From positions 124,001 through 188,000 of the forward strand of contig NZ_JAOTIK010000002.1 of the NCBI RefSeq assembly GCF_030116705.1: 64,000 nt of DNA, read 5' to 3'. Position 1 is the stretch's first letter; the number at the start of each line of letters is the position of its first letter. This document shows positions 63,967 through 64,000 of the stretch, in pieces. Under the pieces are notes generated by a model. It saw only the letters and a program-made list of their open reading frames with translations, was not told the origin of the DNA and made no database searches. A program made the position numbers and the translations under genes. Source of the DNA: Streptomyces sp. ML-6. Lineage in GTDB: Bacteria; Actinomycetota; Actinomycetes; Streptomycetales; Streptomycetaceae.

Positions 63967-64000
63967 ACGGTCACCGGTCCGTCCTCGGCCACCGCCGCCT
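63963..64000 (-). CDS. C-terminal end of a gene that continues past the window
   Basis: Only the last 12 codons are visible (ending AAVAEDGPVTV then TGA at 63965-63963). The GTGA overlap with the thioesterase start is the usual junction of this cluster, so a further biosynthetic gene probably lies to the right. The family cannot be told. Confidence 0.5.
   Translation of the reverse strand, partial: AAVAEDGPVTV

Overview
The window is a piece of a Streptomyces chromosome. GC content is very high, third codon positions are mostly G or C, GTG starts are common, genes are joined by 4-base ATGA/GTGA overlaps, and actinomycete families are present (SARP regulator, DUF6480, DasR-type operators, isorenieratene carotenoid genes). 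It reads as accessory DNA: biosynthetic clusters alternate with decayed insertion sequences, integrases and gene remnants. No rRNA, tRNA or CRISPR array was seen.

Left part. At 606-6680 six overlapping genes form one operon: an OleA-like KAS III, two related GT2 glycosyltransferases, an OleC-like AMP-forming ligase, a cytochrome P450 broken by a frameshift, and an OleD-like NAD-dependent reductase. This resembles olefin/beta-lactone (Ole) chemistry with added glycosyltransferases and no OleB. An Rnl5-type RNA ligase (6872-7939), IS debris, and a secreted AA10 chitin-active LPMO behind two DasR-like palindromes (9506-10308) follow. Then come an ISL3 transposase pseudogene and two small membrane proteins.

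Carotenoid locus (13925-24056). A plus-strand operon (FAD oxidoreductase, collapsed SDR gene, crtY, crtT, crtU) runs into a minus-strand operon (crtE, crtI, crtB, Rieske protein). A perfect 14-bp hairpin lies between them. Together they predict isorenieratene from FPP. The end of a photolyase-like gene survives as a pseudogene next to crtE, and no LitR-type regulator lies in the window.

Middle (24.5-45.7 kb). IS remnants and two GNAT acetyltransferases come first. A TrxR-like/thioredoxin pair follows, leading into an MFS gene fused by deletion to an M28 peptidase remnant. A nitrogen-compound catabolic island (M20 deacylase, NCS1 permease, ornithine aminotransferase, RpiR regulator, M20 amidohydrolase, TIM-barrel amidohydrolase, glutamine-synthetase-like ligase) shares a candidate RpiR operator at up to five places. 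Next are an APH-type kinase and a graveyard of recombinases and other fragments.

Right part (46.4 kb to the edge). A nonribosomal peptide cluster is headed by a SARP-NB-ARC regulator. The SARP promoter carries three TTGACC repeats at exact 11-bp spacing. The cluster holds an aldo/keto reductase, a 2OG-Fe dioxygenase, a KamA-type radical SAM enzyme, a C-A-T-R NRPS, a leucyl-tRNA synthetase, an A-T NRPS whose specificity code reads like leucine, a membrane di-iron oxygenase/desaturase, an amidinotransferase and a Cys-nucleophile thioesterase. It continues past the right edge. The LeuRS beside a leucine-activating NRPS suggests a leucine-derived inhibitor of LeuRS with built-in self-resistance. 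This is the best candidate for an undescribed system here.
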